This document shows, one piece after another, positions 16,033 through 24,510 of a stretch of 43,391 nucleotides of DNA. The translations under genes were made by a program, and so were the position numbers. The notes beneath the pieces are model-generated. The model searched no databases, was not told where the DNA came from, and was given only the letters and a program-made list of their open reading frames with translations. The stretch is from Bradymonadales bacterium (lineage in GTDB: Bacteria > Bdellovibrionota > UBA2394). Positions within the stretch are counted from its first letter, which is position 1; each line of letters opens with the position of its first letter. The DNA lies in the NCBI GenBank assembly GCA_007693605.1, contig REDG01000052.1:1-43391 (forward strand), given 5' to 3'.

Positions 16033-17536
16033 ATAGCTCTAGAAACTCCACAAGAAGACGAATCGGGACCCCAGAAGGTCCTCTTACACTCACCATATCC
16101 CTCGGTGAATCGTACCAGCCACAGCCAGCGATATCCAAATGGACCCACGGATGATCTTTGTTTACGAAGCGTTCTAAGAAGAGGGCGGCTGTAGAGGCTC
16201 CACCTTCTCGCCGCTTTCCGATATTACGAAGATCGGCAACTTCACTGGTTAAAAGCTCCACAAAGAAATCATCGAAGTCTGGAAGCGGCCAGACATTTTC
16301 ACCAGAAATCTCGGCGGCCTTTTGAAGCTCCTTAAGCAAGCGGGGGCTGTTTCCGAAAATGCCCGCTGCTGAGTCGCCCACGGCAAGCGCGCAAGCGCCC
16401 GTCAGGGTCGCGACATCCACAATGGCAGCAGGCTTATAGTGCTTTGAAGCGTGACTTAAAGCATCGGCAAGAATGAGTCGGCCCTCTGCGTCTGTATTCA
16501 AAACCTCCACACTTAGCCCATTCGCCATGGTGACGACATCTCCTGGTCTTTGAGCCTTGCCGGAGGGCATATTTTCAACGCAAGGAATGAGGCAGACCAA
16601 ATTGATTTTCAATTTAAGATCCGTTGCGATCTTAAAGGCAGCAAGCACGGAGCCCGCCCCCGCCATATCGTACTTCATGGTCTCTTGGCCAGACGGAGGC
16701 TTCAGCGACAAACCTCCTGAATCAAAAGTCACTCCCTTCCCAACCAAAATCACCGGTTTTTTTGAGGCGGCCGCATTGCGATACTCCAACTGAACAAATC
16801 GAGGAGGATTGTCAGAGCCTTGGGCGACGCATAGAATGCCTCCATAGGCATTCTTCTTCAGTTCCTTTTCGGTCCAAATCTGAGCTTTAATCTTAGATTT
16901 TGATGGGGACTTTCTTGCAACTTCCGCCGCTTGTCGAGCCAACTCGATCGGATTGAGCTGGCGCGGACTCATGGCGATCAGTCGTCGTCCGAAGTTCACG
17001 CCGTCTGCGATTATCTTGCCCCGTTCAATGGACTGAGCAGCCTTTGAACTTCGGCTGCTCTCTGCGCTCACAAAGCCAAGCTCTAGAAGTTTTGAATTAG
17101 CCTTCTTGTCCCCATCGCCCTGAGACTTCCACTCGTTATAGTTCAACTGGGCGACTCGGCAGCCAATCGTTAAAGCTTCCACAATTTCTTCCACTTTGAA
17201 CTTTCCGATGCGAGGGACTAAGAACGAGCTAGGAGCCGAAACAGATCGTTGCGAGAGCTGCATTGCTGCCTGGCCTCCAGCCACTCGCACTTTCTGTAAG
17301 CTAAGGTCCGAAAGCTTACCGAGTCCAACCAGAAGAAGTCGCTTTGCAACCGGATGTCCTGGCAGATAGAGCAGCAAACTCTCTTTGAATCGTCCCTTAA
17401 AATCCTGACTCAATGGGATCTTCAAATAGTCCTTCACCACCGGATCGGGCCAAGGGCTAAGAGCTTTTTGGTTTTCATCAAAAAACATCACCAGCGCCTC
17501 TTGTTGCTTGCAGGACTTTAAACTCTCTAATCTCAT
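16025..17536 (-). CDS. pepA: Leucyl aminopeptidase (M17)
   Basis: 503 aa cytosolic hexameric dimetal aminopeptidase that removes N-terminal residues from peptides. The catalytic domain is complete: K267, D272 (VGKGVTFDSGG), K279, D290 (KYDMAGAG), and D349, E351 and R353 (NTDAEGRLILADAL). Residues about 1-170 form the N-terminal domain. AAGGAG lies 5 nt before the ATG, and a good promoter (TTGAAC-17-TATAAC) is directly upstream. Some PepA proteins also bind DNA; nothing in the sequence decides this here. Confidence 0.96.
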   Translation of the reverse strand: MRLESLKSCKQQEALVMFFDENQKALSPWPDPVVKDYLKIPLSQDFKGRFKESLLLYLPGHPVAKRLLLVGLGKLSDLSLQKVRVAGGQAAMQLSQRSVSAPSSFLVPRIGKFKVEEIVEALTIGCRVAQLNYNEWKSQGDGDKKANSKLLELGFVSAESSRSSKAAQSIERGKIIADGVNFGRRLIAMSPRQLNPIELARQAAEVARKSPSKSKIKAQIWTEKELKKNAYGGILCVAQGSDNPPRFVQLEYRNAAASKKPVILVGKGVTFDSGGLSLKPPSGQETMKYDMAGAGSVLAAFKIATDLKLKINLVCLIPCVENMPSGKAQRPGDVVTMANGLSVEVLNTDAEGRLILADALSHASKHYKPAAIVDVATLTGACALAVGDSAAGIFGNSPRLLKELQKAAEISGENVWPLPDFDDFFVELLTSEVADLRNIGKRREGGASTAALFLERFVNKDHPWVHLDIAGCGWYDSPRDMVSVRGPSGVPIRLLVEFLELYA

Positions 17537-17554
17537 TATGACTCCTTCAGCTTC

Positions 17555-17583
17555 GTTATAGACTTGGTTCGGTTGGAGTTCAA
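17555..17583 (-). promoter_or_regulatory. Candidate sigma-70-type promoter for pepA
   Basis: On the minus strand TTGAAC (17583-17578) is followed by a 17 nt spacer and TATAAC (17560-17555). A start near 17548 gives a leader of about 12 nt that holds the AAGGAG site. This is the best-matching promoter seen in the window. Confidence 0.5.
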
Positions 17584-17935
17584 GGGCCCATCTGCTTCCG
17601 TGGCTGCGTCGTTCCTTGCCCGCATTGCAGTGTCGGATTGGCCTGTGATATTTGTTTCATGGTTGGAGGGGGGACATGATTTGATGTGAGCTTCCCGATG
17701 TGGGTTCTTCAGCATGAGTTTTGAAAGCAGCCGATGGGGCTCTCCGAGCGTCTGGGCCGGCAGACGGAGTAAATGATTCTGTCGCGAGGAGGAGCGGGCC
17801 CAAGACCGTATCGAAGATGTTTGGAATTCTAGGCGGTCCCCAGCGGATGCTTTCAAAACTCATGCTAAATATCTGGGCAGATCTGTCGCTATCACCGCTG
17901 CCTAGTGAGCAGGCTATTGTTGAGCCTATCGAGGG
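17584..17935. other. 350-bp gene-free interval between motB and pepA
   Basis: No open frame here has family similarity or a convincing ribosome site. The interval is dominated by the inverted repeat at 17711-17866. Inside the repeat, a smaller hairpin at about 17742-17769 pairs CTCC with GGAG and GTCTG with CAGAC around a GGCCGG loop. The remaining sequence, 17584-17710 and 17867-17935, shows nothing I can identify. Confidence 0.5.
17711..17866. repeat. 29-bp inverted repeat with 98-bp spacer (MITE-like or structured RNA)
   Basis: The arm at 17711-17739 and the reverse complement of 17838-17866 agree at 27 of 29 positions. The outer 19 bp (AGCATGAGTTTTGAAAGCA) are identical. The mismatches are at arm positions 20 and 24. 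No obvious target-site duplication flanks the arms (TTC outside the left, AAA outside the right). Each arm contains an ATG read inward, so both strands give a short frame beginning MSFES-x-RWG, an automatic result of the symmetry. It could be a miniature inverted-repeat element, a palindromic duplication or a long hairpin RNA. Confidence 0.75.
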
Positions 17936-18745
17936 TTATTGTCCTGGAACGAATTCATCCTCCCGAAGGTCTTCAGGCCTTGTGGCACCCAGCATGACCA
18001 CTTCCACTCTTCGATTTCGAGAACGACCAGACTCTGTTCGATTGTTCCCCACCGGTCGATAGGGGCCATAGCCCGTGGCGGCGAGCCGCGAAGCAGGAAC
18101 TTGAAACTCATTGATCAAGAGTTTTGTCATGGCTGTTGCACGAAGAACAGACAGATCCCAGTTGTCATAAAACTCCGTTCCCACAATCGGGATGTCGTCC
18201 GTATGACCCTCGACAGCCACCAAGCGATTACTTTCTTTGATGACATCGGCGATGACAGAGATAACGGGGTAGATTTCGCCGGGGATTTCAATCGAATTCG
18301 GTGCGAAGAGGTAGCCGGCTGAGATGCTGATCACAAGCCCTCTTTCGTCAATGATAAATTGAATAGGGCTAGCTTCATCTTGAAAGATGACTTCGTAGCC
18401 GTCCAACTCGAGCTGCTGTCGAATTTCCTCAATCAACTCATCGTCGGTAGGGCTTCGTTTGGTGAGATATCTCTGTCCGAGTGGGGGGTTTCCTTTCAAG
18501 TCAATGATGGCAATCTCTCTTTGTCGTTGGCCCATTCCACGCGTTCCCAAGAAAGCTTCTGAGACGCTTTCACTCACGACATCCATTTTTTCTTCGTCGG
18601 TAATACTGAGCGCATACAGAACGACAAAAAATGCAAACAGGAGAGTCACCATGTCTGCATAGGGAATAATCCAAGCCTCATGATTCTGGTGCTCTTCGTG
18701 CTTCTTCTTCCCCACGACTAATAGTACCAAAGCCCATTTCCTCAT
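17936..18745 (-). CDS. motB: MotB-like flagellar stator protein (OmpA-family C-terminus)
   Basis: 269 aa from the ATG at 18745, with AGGA about 9 nt upstream. A TTG at 18730, with GAGGA 8 nt before it, is an equally good start and gives a more typical N-terminus. A basic KKKHEEHQNHEAW cytoplasmic segment is followed by one membrane helix, IIPYADMVTLLFAFFVVLYA, whose D31 is the conserved proton-carrying Asp. Residues about 135-255 form the peptidoglycan-binding OmpA/MotB domain (EGHTDDIP, NWDLSVLRA, TESGRSRNRRVEV). No motA is beside it, although motA normally precedes motB. It diverges from the MreB-like gene. Confidence 0.9.
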   Translation of the reverse strand: MRKWALVLLVVGKKKHEEHQNHEAWIIPYADMVTLLFAFFVVLYALSITDEEKMDVVSESVSEAFLGTRGMGQRQREIAIIDLKGNPPLGQRYLTKRSPTDDELIEEIRQQLELDGYEVIFQDEASPIQFIIDERGLVISISAGYLFAPNSIEIPGEIYPVISVIADVIKESNRLVAVEGHTDDIPIVGTEFYDNWDLSVLRATAMTKLLINEFQVPASRLAATGYGPYRPVGNNRTESGRSRNRRVEVVMLGATRPEDLREDEFVPGQ

Positions 18746-18902
18746 AAAACAAGTTCCTAGTGGTCCAACCGGTAAATTGTTTCCGTGTTGTGCTGAGACC
18801 CATTTGGGGCGATGCGAGTTAGCTTTGATGCGCTGCAGCCTAGATTTACTCAAATTGCTCTGTGGTGAGTTCTCTGAGATGATAGCAGTGGGGGAGTTTT
18901 TA

Positions 18903-19925
18903 TTGGGCCTTTTTTCGGAGAGAATCGCCATTGATTTGGGCACGACCTATTCCATCGTGGCTCGACAGCACGATGAGGAGTTCCTGAAGATTCCGTCAAC
19001 GGTCGCTTACGACTTGCAGCAAGGAATGCCGATTGCCTTCGGGGAGGAGGCAAAGCGGATGATGGGAAAGTCTCCAGATCGCTATTCTGTCATTTGTCCG
19101 TTGAAGGATGGAGTGATCGCCGACTTTCAGGCCACAAACTCCTATGTCGCATTTTTGTTGTCCGAATCAGCACGCCAAAAGTTTGCTTTGCACTACGATG
19201 TATACCTCTGTTTGCCTTGGGGAGCTACGCCCGTTGAGCTCCGCAGCTATATTCATGGCTTTCGAAGTACTCGTCGGCGAATCAGGATTGTTCGAGAACC
19301 CTTCGCGGCAGCACTCGGCGCAGGTCTTGATGTGTTTCAAGATGAGCCCTCTACAATTGTCGACATGGGAGGGGGAACGACAGAGATTGCAACCATTTCG
19401 AGAGGCTTTATGCTTCACGCAAATACGCTTCGACGAGCCGGAAACTTTTGCGATCAATTGATCACCGATCAGGTGCGAAAACAGATCAAGCTTGAGATTG
19501 GTTTAAGTACGGCCGAGAAAATGAAATTGCAGTACGGCAGTGTTTGGCCGACCGACGAGGACTTGGATGTCGAATTGCGAGGCATGGATCGAGAGAGTGG
19601 ACGGCCTGCCTTAAGGCTCTTTCCGACCGAAGAGCTTCGGGGAATACTGAATGCCTACGCACATTCGGTAGAGGATTTGATTCAATCCCATTTGAGTCGG
19701 CTCTCTCTCGATGCGCGCAGCCGAGTGGCTTCTAACGGGATCTGGTTGGCCGGGGGTACGAGTATGCTGAAGGGCTGGGCTGAACGACTTCAGAGTCGGT
19801 TTCAGATACCCGTTCGCCAGCTCCCAGACCCTCAGCTTGCTGTGATTCAAGGTCTGAAAAAAATCATGCAATCCCCCCACCTCTTTGATCCCCTGCTGCG
19901 AATTTCGTCGCTTGTTGCCAAATAA
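18903..19925 (+). CDS. MreB-like actin-family protein (divergent, orphan)
   Basis: 340 aa from the TTG at 18903, preceded by GGGGGAG at 6 nt and giving MGLFSERIAIDLGTT, the usual MreB N-terminus. An ATG at 18879 is in frame but lacks a ribosome site. Actin-fold ATPase motifs are present: phosphate-1 DLGTTYS (residues 11-17), EPFAAALGAG (132-141), phosphate-2 DMGGGTTEIA (154-163) and the adenosine motif LAGGTSMLKG. GLSTAEKMKLQYGSVWP matches a stretch typical of MreB. Length is close to MreB (about 345 aa), but many surface positions differ, and mreC, mreD, mrdA and rodA are not nearby. It is probably a second MreB paralogue in shape or division control. Confidence 0.83.
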   Translation: MGLFSERIAIDLGTTYSIVARQHDEEFLKIPSTVAYDLQQGMPIAFGEEAKRMMGKSPDRYSVICPLKDGVIADFQATNSYVAFLLSESARQKFALHYDVYLCLPWGATPVELRSYIHGFRSTRRRIRIVREPFAAALGAGLDVFQDEPSTIVDMGGGTTEIATISRGFMLHANTLRRAGNFCDQLITDQVRKQIKLEIGLSTAEKMKLQYGSVWPTDEDLDVELRGMDRESGRPALRLFPTEELRGILNAYAHSVEDLIQSHLSRLSLDARSRVASNGIWLAGGTSMLKGWAERLQSRFQIPVRQLPDPQLAVIQGLKKIMQSPHLFDPLLRISSLVAK

Positions 19926-19973
19926 TCCAAAACAGATGACCCCTTGGCGCTAGCGTGCTATCACTTTCAACCA

Positions 19974-21275
19974 ATGGCTAACAGAAGACGCAGAAATTCA
20001 CGACCCCGTTCAGGATCGCGTGGACCGAGAGCAAGAAGCTCCCGGCCTCGTCAAGGTTCGCAGTCTCGCTATTCCGGGCGCCGAGATCAAAGAAGACGAC
20101 CTGAGCGAGTCGTAGAGCCTCAATTGGAGGTGCAGAAGTCGGGGTTTTGGCCTTGGTCCAAGCCGAAGCTTTCGCCCCTGTTGATGGTGGACGCTCTCCG
20201 CTCTGAGACGGTGGAATGCTTTCCGGCGGTCTTTTACCGATTTCCGGAATTGGCGAGTCGATTGAACTGGGTAAGCCTTCGGGGCCCTCATCAAGAGCCG
20301 CCGCCTCGTCGACTCTCTCGAAGCCAGCATTATTGGGGCCAGCACTACTTCTATCTCAAGGAAGAGAACGACCGAGCGGACTTAATCTTTGAGGGCGATG
20401 CAAGGCGGCTTGAGTTTTGTATGGGAGAACTTCTGGCTCGATCGATCAAAAAACTGGTTCTCTTTGATGAAGCTCGCTCCGGAAGGCCGCTGGCCTGGGC
20501 CCAAGCCTGTAGTCTTTATTCCGTTGAGCTGGATATTCGGCTATTGGGAGAGCCTTCAGAACGGCCTTCAGGCCTCCAGCCCGAAGCCTTTGGGGCGAAG
20601 CTGAGCTTCTATAAGAGCCCGAAGCGTTTTGAATGGGCTGAAAGGATTGCCCGATTAAAGGCCAAAGTTTCGAAGGCTCTCGTCTTGCCGGACCCAGATT
20701 TCGAGCCTCTAGAGGCCTTGGGCTATATTTCTCCCATTATGGATCTGCGGGCAGAAATCGACTCTGGAAATCTTCCTGAGATTGATTTCTTGTTGCTCCC
20801 CGTGCGTTCGGGCTCCGCTTATATTGGCTTTGAGCTTGGCCGAAGATTGTTGGGTTGGAAGTCTTTGCGACTGATTGGCTTGCGAGGGGAGTCAGATCAA
20901 GTTTCAGCGAACGAGCTGTTGCAGCTCTCTCAAGTCTTGGCCAATCGCATGAATGAGTTGAGTCCCTCCTTAAACTTGACTCCCCCCAAAAGCGAGGCCG
21001 AAGTGCAGATCTTTGAACTCGACTCCACGAAGGTGGATCCCGATTTTGTTAAGCGTTTAGGCTATAGAATGTTGGAGCTTGAAGCTTGGGAGATTGATGA
21101 CAGCTTAGAGTCCTATCTTTTGGCGGGGGCTTTGAGTTGGATGAAGTCCCTAAAGGAGGAGTCTTTGAAGATTCTCTTTTGGAGTTTCTCGTCGAGAGCG
21201 CGCCGCCCTTTGGTTTTGCAAAACTTGAAGCCTGGAGCCTTCGAACAGCGTCCGCCGAAGCGAGCCAGGCATTGA
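19974..21275 (+). CDS. Degenerate PLP-fold-II protein (ACC deaminase/D-cysteine desulfhydrase-like) with basic N-tail
   Basis: 433 aa from the ATG at 19974; a TTG at 19944 is also in frame. Residues 1-46 are an Arg/Ser-rich disordered tail, likely RNA- or DNA-binding. The rest follows the order of D-cysteine desulfhydrase/ACC deaminase: YFYLKEEN (for vKRDD), GDARRLEFCMGELLA (for GNKLRKLEF...A), a helix-strand ending VELDIRLLGE, and LLLPVRSGSAYIGFELGRR (for the Gly-rich phosphate-binding turn). The Schiff-base Lys of NK-x-RKLE is replaced by D142, and SNH by SGR, so PLP catalysis is not expected. Homology is inferred from my own alignment of short motifs. It is probably a binding or scaffold protein. 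Confidence 0.72.
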   Translation: MANRRRRNSRPRSGSRGPRARSSRPRQGSQSRYSGRRDQRRRPERVVEPQLEVQKSGFWPWSKPKLSPLLMVDALRSETVECFPAVFYRFPELASRLNWVSLRGPHQEPPPRRLSRSQHYWGQHYFYLKEENDRADLIFEGDARRLEFCMGELLARSIKKLVLFDEARSGRPLAWAQACSLYSVELDIRLLGEPSERPSGLQPEAFGAKLSFYKSPKRFEWAERIARLKAKVSKALVLPDPDFEPLEALGYISPIMDLRAEIDSGNLPEIDFLLLPVRSGSAYIGFELGRRLLGWKSLRLIGLRGESDQVSANELLQLSQVLANRMNELSPSLNLTPPKSEAEVQIFELDSTKVDPDFVKRLGYRMLELEAWEIDDSLESYLLAGALSWMKSLKEESLKILFWSFSSRARRPLVLQNLKPGAFEQRPPKRARH

Positions 21276-21293
21276 GTTCAGAGGTCGGATAGA

Positions 21294-21311
21294 TCGATGG
21301 AGCTCCATCGA
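21294..21311. terminator. 18-bp perfect palindrome between convergent genes
   Basis: TCGATGGAGCTCCATCGA folds as a 7-bp stem with an AGCT loop, 18 nt after the stop of the PLP-fold gene and between convergent genes. There is no T-run on either side, so it is only a possible (perhaps bidirectional) terminator or a protein-binding site. Confidence 0.35.
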
Positions 21312-21338
21312 CTTCGCTAGTCTGGCACTTCCGTCTCC

Positions 21339-21370
21339 CGACCCCTTCTAGCGACCCCTTCTAGCGGGGT
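21339..21370. repeat. 13-bp tandem duplication spanning the EAL gene stop
   Basis: CGACCCCTTCTAG occurs twice in tandem (21339-21351 and 21352-21364). The second copy supplies the TAG stop of the EAL gene, read on the minus strand. The second copy with the bases after it also forms a short hairpin, ACCCC-TTCTAGC-GGGGT, at 21354-21370. Confidence 0.6.
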
Positions 21371-22683
21371 TTGACATTGATTTGAGTCTTCGGAGGAAGA
21401 AGATTGGCTTCGGGGCGGCCTAGAAGGAAGCCCTGGCCATAGTCGCAGCCTTGCTGTCGAACCACTTCAAGCTCTTCTTCCTTCTCAATTCCCTCTACTA
21501 GAATCTTGGCCCCAATTTTTCGAGAGATATCAGAAATCGCTTTCAGAAGCTCCAGTTTGACCGAGTTCTCGTGAATGTCTCGAATAATGGAAAGATCCAC
21601 CTTCACATATTGAGGCCGTAGATTTGCGATAGCCTCAAGGCTGCCGTAACCTGAGCCAATATCGTCTACAGCCAAACCGAAGCCCAGGCTTGAGAAGTAA
21701 TCTTGCTCTTTACGAAACAAACCATAGTTTTCAATCGCAACTCGTTCCGTCACTTCGAAAACGATATTGTTCCCCTCGAGTCCATTGCTCTTCAGAAGTT
21801 GTGCAAGAGCTTCTCCTCGAAACTCTGGGTCGTGCATCGTGGCCGGAAAGGTATTCACAAAGAGTTTCTGATGTGCGCCCAGGCCCTTGATGTTCATCAG
21901 GGCCTTTCTTCTACAAAGTCGATCGAGTTCAAAAGACAGGTTCGTCTTGTCGGCCACACCAAAGAGCATCAAGGGGCTCTCCATCGCACTGCCCTCAGGC
22001 CCTCGGGTGAGGGCTTCGTAGGCAAAAATCTCGCCTGTGCGTAGATCGACAATGGGCTGATAAACTGTGCGAATGTTTTCTTCGATAATGATCTCTTTCA
22101 GAGACTCATGGACTTGCACCATGAAGCGGTCTCCGTTAAATCGAGCAACCGATCGCCCCTGTTCAATGAGGCGGTAAACGGTTCGTTCAACAGAAAGCAA
22201 TGGGTTAAAGACAGTATAAGAGTAGCCGATGTCTGCTTTTAATATTTTCTTAGTGTAGGGAAAGGTGATCTGAAAAATTTTGGCGTTCAATGAGCTTGCG
22301 AAGCGGTCAATGATGAGCTGAAGATTGTCCATCTTCAGAAAGTTTGAGTATTCTCCCCTTTGGCCCGACAAAAACAGCAGGAAGTTTTCGTCGTTCTGGT
22401 TCCTTGAGCAGAGAATGTCGTCCTCTCGAATCAGATGCCCCTTCAGCTGGCTAATCGTCTCGATGGTTTGATCCAGAACTTCGTTGTAGAGGGTTTGACC
22501 ATAATCGTATTCAATCTTTCCCAGGTCGGATGCGTCGATATAGATCAATCCGAGAGCCTTACTCTCTGTAAGAGTCTGAGCCAATTTGGGCATATACTGA
22601 CAAAAGGGGTGAAGACCTAAGGCTGAGGCCTCGGCTTCGGCTGCTCCGGACGATCTGTTCCTCCGATTCGGCTTTTGACTCAC
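21361..22683 (-). CDS. EAL-domain c-di-GMP phosphodiesterase with degenerate GGDEF-like N-domain
   Basis: 440 aa from GTG at 22683, with GGGGGAG 8 nt upstream. Residues about 40-190 resemble a GGDEF domain, but the signature region reads RNQNDEN (94-100) instead of GG(D/E)EF, so no cyclase activity is expected. Residues about 200-430 are an EAL domain with the metal and catalytic residues in place: E223-A-L, VNTFP (N277), FEVTER (E310/E313), D340-D341, K361 (YVKVDLS), E398 (VEGIE) and YGQGF. It should hydrolyse c-di-GMP in the cytoplasm; the N-domain may sense GTP. No membrane segment is present. It diverges from the tolC-like gene across 250 bp. Confidence 0.92.
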   Translation of the reverse strand: MSQKPNRRNRSSGAAEAEASALGLHPFCQYMPKLAQTLTESKALGLIYIDASDLGKIEYDYGQTLYNEVLDQTIETISQLKGHLIREDDILCSRNQNDENFLLFLSGQRGEYSNFLKMDNLQLIIDRFASSLNAKIFQITFPYTKKILKADIGYSYTVFNPLLSVERTVYRLIEQGRSVARFNGDRFMVQVHESLKEIIIEENIRTVYQPIVDLRTGEIFAYEALTRGPEGSAMESPLMLFGVADKTNLSFELDRLCRRKALMNIKGLGAHQKLFVNTFPATMHDPEFRGEALAQLLKSNGLEGNNIVFEVTERVAIENYGLFRKEQDYFSSLGFGLAVDDIGSGYGSLEAIANLRPQYVKVDLSIIRDIHENSVKLELLKAISDISRKIGAKILVEGIEKEEELEVVRQQGCDYGQGFLLGRPEANLLPPKTQINVKPR

Positions 22684-22934
22684 GAACTACACTCCCCCAG
22701 TCTTTAAGCTCAGGCGCACGAGAAGCCCCACCCAACGGCCGTTTAGATACCCACCGCCCTGAAACTCTCTCAAATTCTAGTCTATCTTAAAACTCTGCCG
22801 CTGGGCAGCCCTCTAGAATCTCCCCCAAACCTCATTCTGAAGACAGGCTTTCGGGGCGTCAAACGGCAAAGACAAAATTCTCATAAGCTTGAAATTCTTC
22901 ACATTTTGTTCAAAATCCGCTCTGATAGGGCTGC

Positions 22935-24392
22935 ATGTCTTTAAGAGTTTTTCTTCGCATGGGCTGCGCAAAGTGTAGCCACTCCGCATTAGTTTGCGGC
23001 TTAGTTTTCTGCACTTCAATTTTTTTGAGTCTGGCCCTACATCTTCCGCTCGGCTTTGCAGAAGAGCTCAGTCCGGAGATCGAACCGAGGCTTTACAGCC
23101 TTTCTGAGTTGATTCAATTGGCGGAACAAAACGAAGCTTTGTCGGCTCAGATCTCTGCAGAAGCTCGACTCGCTCGAGCAAAAAGACGGCAAGTCGAGAT
23201 GGAGTTGTGGATGAACCAGTTGGACCTTAGAGTCTTGGGGGGAGTAGTGCCGGATGCGCGAGTCGATCGATCGAGTGCCGATGCCTTTCTCTTTGATTTT
23301 CAGTCGAGCGATTTTCAGAATGGCTTCTCTTTTAGTGAGTTGGGTCCTTTCGTCTCAATGGAGTTGAGGGCGGTGCAGCCCGTTTATACTTTCGGAAAGA
23401 TCTCGGGCTATCGTGATATGGCAGACGCGAATGTGCGGCTGACTCAGGTCGATCAAAAGAAAGAGCTGGTGACGACTCGGCAAATGTTGAGAAAGGCGGT
23501 CTACACATTGCAGCTTTCGCTGGAGGCCAAGTCACTACTGACCGATGTCAGAAATCGACTCAACCAAGCGGAAGAAAAAGTGGAGGAGTTGCTTTTGGAA
23601 GGGGCCGAAAATGTGGAAGAAACGGACCGCCTGAAAATCGGTGTGTTTCGGGCTGATGTGGAAACCAGGGCTCTTGATGCCTTAAGAGGAGAGCGAGTGG
23701 CTCGAGCTGGAATTGAAGAGCTCACCGGAGTTTCAGGAAACTGGGAACTGAGCCAAATGCGTCTAGAGGCCGAGCAACTGAGCAGCCTATCTTGGGAGAA
23801 TCTTTGGGCCAGGGTGATTGAAGGTCGGCCAGAGATTCAAAAGATTGATCAGTTTATCGAAGTCAAGCTCGCTGAGAGAAAGACGATTCGTGCCGACCTC
23901 TATCCGGACCTCTTTGTGGCCGGAGAGCTTCAGTTTGCTCGAGCACCTGGCAGAGATCGAGTGAAGCACCCCTATTTGAGCGACAACTTTAATCGCTTTC
24001 AAGGGGGGGTCGCTTTCGGACTGCAGCAGGATTTGGGCTTTCATCGCACCCTGAATCGGTTACAGCAAGTGGACGCTGAAATCGCTCGTGTGAGGGCTCA
24101 GAGGGTGCGGCTTCTCTCCTTGACGAGGGTGCAGGCAGAGGAGGCCTTCGAAAGAGCCTACTCGGCCCGGCGAGGCATTCAGATCAATGAGGAGGGCTTT
24201 CGATCGGCTCGAAGTTGGCTGACTTCGACAGGCCTCGCTTTCAGCCTGGGAACGGCCCCAACCAAAGATGTTTTGGAGTCTTATGCGGCTTACTTCAAGG
24301 CTCGCTTTGATTTGCTTCGGAGCACTTTTGAGCTCAACAGCTCACTTTCGGAGCTTTCGAGCTTGGCCGGTGTCGACATTTTGGGGGAGTGA
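22935..24392 (+). CDS. TolC-family outer-membrane channel protein
   Basis: 485 aa. The N-terminus has a basic start and a long hydrophobic stretch ending LPLGFA-E at about residue 42, a signal peptide. The mature part shows two OEP repeats with long heptad helices (for example residues 190-240 and 385-470) and beta segments (FVSMELRAVQPVYTFGK and GGVAFGLQQDLGFHRTL), as expected for a trimeric outer-membrane export duct. No inner-membrane pump or membrane-fusion gene is adjacent. The ATG at 22935 has a weak AGGG site 4 nt upstream. A possible promoter, TTGAAA (22889-22894)-16-CAAAAT, is faint. It is followed 118 bp later by ino1. Confidence 0.85.
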   Translation: MSLRVFLRMGCAKCSHSALVCGLVFCTSIFLSLALHLPLGFAEELSPEIEPRLYSLSELIQLAEQNEALSAQISAEARLARAKRRQVEMELWMNQLDLRVLGGVVPDARVDRSSADAFLFDFQSSDFQNGFSFSELGPFVSMELRAVQPVYTFGKISGYRDMADANVRLTQVDQKKELVTTRQMLRKAVYTLQLSLEAKSLLTDVRNRLNQAEEKVEELLLEGAENVEETDRLKIGVFRADVETRALDALRGERVARAGIEELTGVSGNWELSQMRLEAEQLSSLSWENLWARVIEGRPEIQKIDQFIEVKLAERKTIRADLYPDLFVAGELQFARAPGRDRVKHPYLSDNFNRFQGGVAFGLQQDLGFHRTLNRLQQVDAEIARVRAQRVRLLSLTRVQAEEAFERAYSARRGIQINEEGFRSARSWLTSTGLAFSLGTAPTKDVLESYAAYFKARFDLLRSTFELNSSLSELSSLAGVDILGE

Positions 24393-24510
24393 GTCTCTGC
24401 GGGGGGCAGGAGCTTCACAAGTCTCGGTAATTCCAGAAGCTTGCACGAAGATGTTATTTTTGTCTTAGAGGTTGCCAATTTGAGATTCTCGGTTGTAGAA
24501 AGGCTCGTCT

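Noticed and set aside
17721..18062. Plus-strand open frame crossing the inverted repeat and the end of motB
   Set aside because: Composition is repeat-driven, it is antisense to motB in its second half, and no domain is visible.
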